A stretch of DNA of 64,000 nucleotides from contig OZ234494.1 in the NCBI GenBank assembly GCA_965153455.1, positions 18,104,001 to 18,168,000 on the forward strand. Reading direction: 5' to 3'. The stretch is from Sphagnum compactum. Its lineage: Eukaryota; Bryophyta; Sphagnopsida; Sphagnales. Each line of letters begins with the position of its first letter. Positions within the stretch are counted from its first letter, which is position 1. The position numbers were made by a program, and so were the translations under genes. The notes under the pieces are model-generated. The model saw only the letters and a list, made by a program, of their open reading frames with translations. It was not told the origin of the DNA and ran no database searches. This document shows positions 63,071 to 64,000 of this stretch, piece by piece.

Positions 63071-63075
63071 TAAAA

Positions 63076-64000
63076 CAATAAAAAGTAAATATTAGAGTTA
63101 TCTGGAAAGTCGTGCCCTGTTGGGCCTGAGTTGCACCCCCCATTTGATGCTTCATCCCTTCTTGGTGGTTGCCCACAAAGTCATGAGATTCTATTAAATA
63201 AGGGTATGAAATACTGAAACTCAGCATTAAATGCATCAGGTTCGAGAACATTTATAGCTACAGTATACATAGCAGCAGCAGTTCTATGATCCTGAAATTA
63301 TTAATGAATTGATACCAGCACTTTTTTCAGTGCAAAATTTTGCCACAATGAAAAATAGATTGGGGCAAAGGTTGTTTTTTTCAGTGCGAAATTTTTGAGA
63401 AACATTATCAAAGAAACAAGGTTTTTGAACTAAGTTCATCAAATTTAGAGCACATGGTCTTGGAACTCAAACTTCAACAACAAGCTTCTATAAATTAAAC
63501 AAATTGTTCTGCCTATCCTGTAATGAAATCTAACGAAATCCTCCTATGGATGGTTGCCAATGTGCATATACCAAAAAAGTTTTTAAAAAGATCCTTGACT
63601 GAGAATGGAGGTTCTAAATTTTAAAAAGACGAAAACAGGAGGTTCTGAACTAACTCAAAGAATTGCCCAACACTAACACAAGGCTTTACCATCATATCAT
63701 TGTAGGTGTTGTTCACCCAAGGCCTAAGTGAGGTAAGGAAGAAAAATTTTAAAAGAGAATTTGTGAAAAGTTCAACAAAAGTCAAAACAAAATGCTATCA
63801 AGAATCACTTCCAAGCTGATTTTCAACCATGTAAAGAAGCAGCATTACCCCCTTGGATTCACAGCCATCAGAATGCTGGACAAACCCATTATATTGCTAG
63901 GTAATGCCAATTGGGAGGACCTAGCTCGGCAGAACATGGCCAGAAGCCAGCCAAAGCAGGCCTGACCAATTGCCACTATGCAATATAACTGGCATTCAGG
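63076..64000. other. Intergenic DNA to the window end
   Basis: No gene seen. Contains the diverged dispersed motif TGTAGGTGTTGTTCACCC at about 63700 and two GGAGGTTCT(A/G)AA words (about 63607 and 63639). The minus frame 62955-63251 overlaps the motif array and is not supported. Confidence 0.4.

Noticed and set aside
1-64000. CRISPR arrays, bacterial operons, riboswitches, origins
   Set aside because: The repeats here have no CRISPR spacing, and the genes have spliceosomal introns and plant-type promoters. Nothing prokaryotic was seen.

Overview
The window looks like nuclear DNA of a land plant. It is AT-rich and gene-poor. The few genes are GC-richer, with spliceosomal GT-AG introns, plant-type TATA boxes, telo-box motifs, a Ty1/copia relic with a plant-type primer-binding site, and several small inverted-repeat DNA transposons. 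I cannot name the species or decide between bryophyte, fern/lycophyte and seed plant. No bacterial or organellar gene was seen.

Layout: 1-14 kb is AT-rich, gene-free DNA with a 154-bp CACTA-type MITE, a strand-asymmetric motif array and a ~740-bp terminal-inverted-repeat element. At 14.0-15.8 kb a GC-rich promoter with ABA-response-like motifs precedes a two-exon gene for a small acidic hydrophilic (dehydrin/LEA-like) protein. At 17.2-18.8 kb lies a broken copia retrotransposon carrying an inserted MITE. At 22.0-23.5 kb on the minus strand is a gene of at least three exons for an unrecognised, probably mitochondrial protein. From 24.5 to 60.1 kb there are three paralogous genes for secreted glycine-rich proteins: two on minus (24.5-25.8 and 35.9-36.8 kb) and one on plus (58.5-60.1 kb), separated by repeat-rich DNA. 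The last 4 kb holds an array of GAGAACCGG-type inverted motifs and dispersed repeats.

The most interesting content is the glycine-rich family. All three genes share a signal peptide, an acidic linker with RELLSE, a second exon with GEEK, exon boundaries of matching phase, and then long glycine tracts with regular spacers. Each has a nearly identical 16-bp core promoter around the TATA box. The two minus-strand copies also share upstream motifs in the same order, and a similar block farther out, so they look like a direct duplication of gene plus promoter about 11 kb apart. Exact exon ends were read by eye and have not been confirmed with transcripts.

Other notable items are a ~235-nt near-complete foldback upstream of the first glycine-rich gene (pre-miRNA-like or a MITE), a 70-bp and a 26-bp tandem array, a tRNA-derived SINE-like promoter, and CACTA-like transposon ends with a shared TIR.
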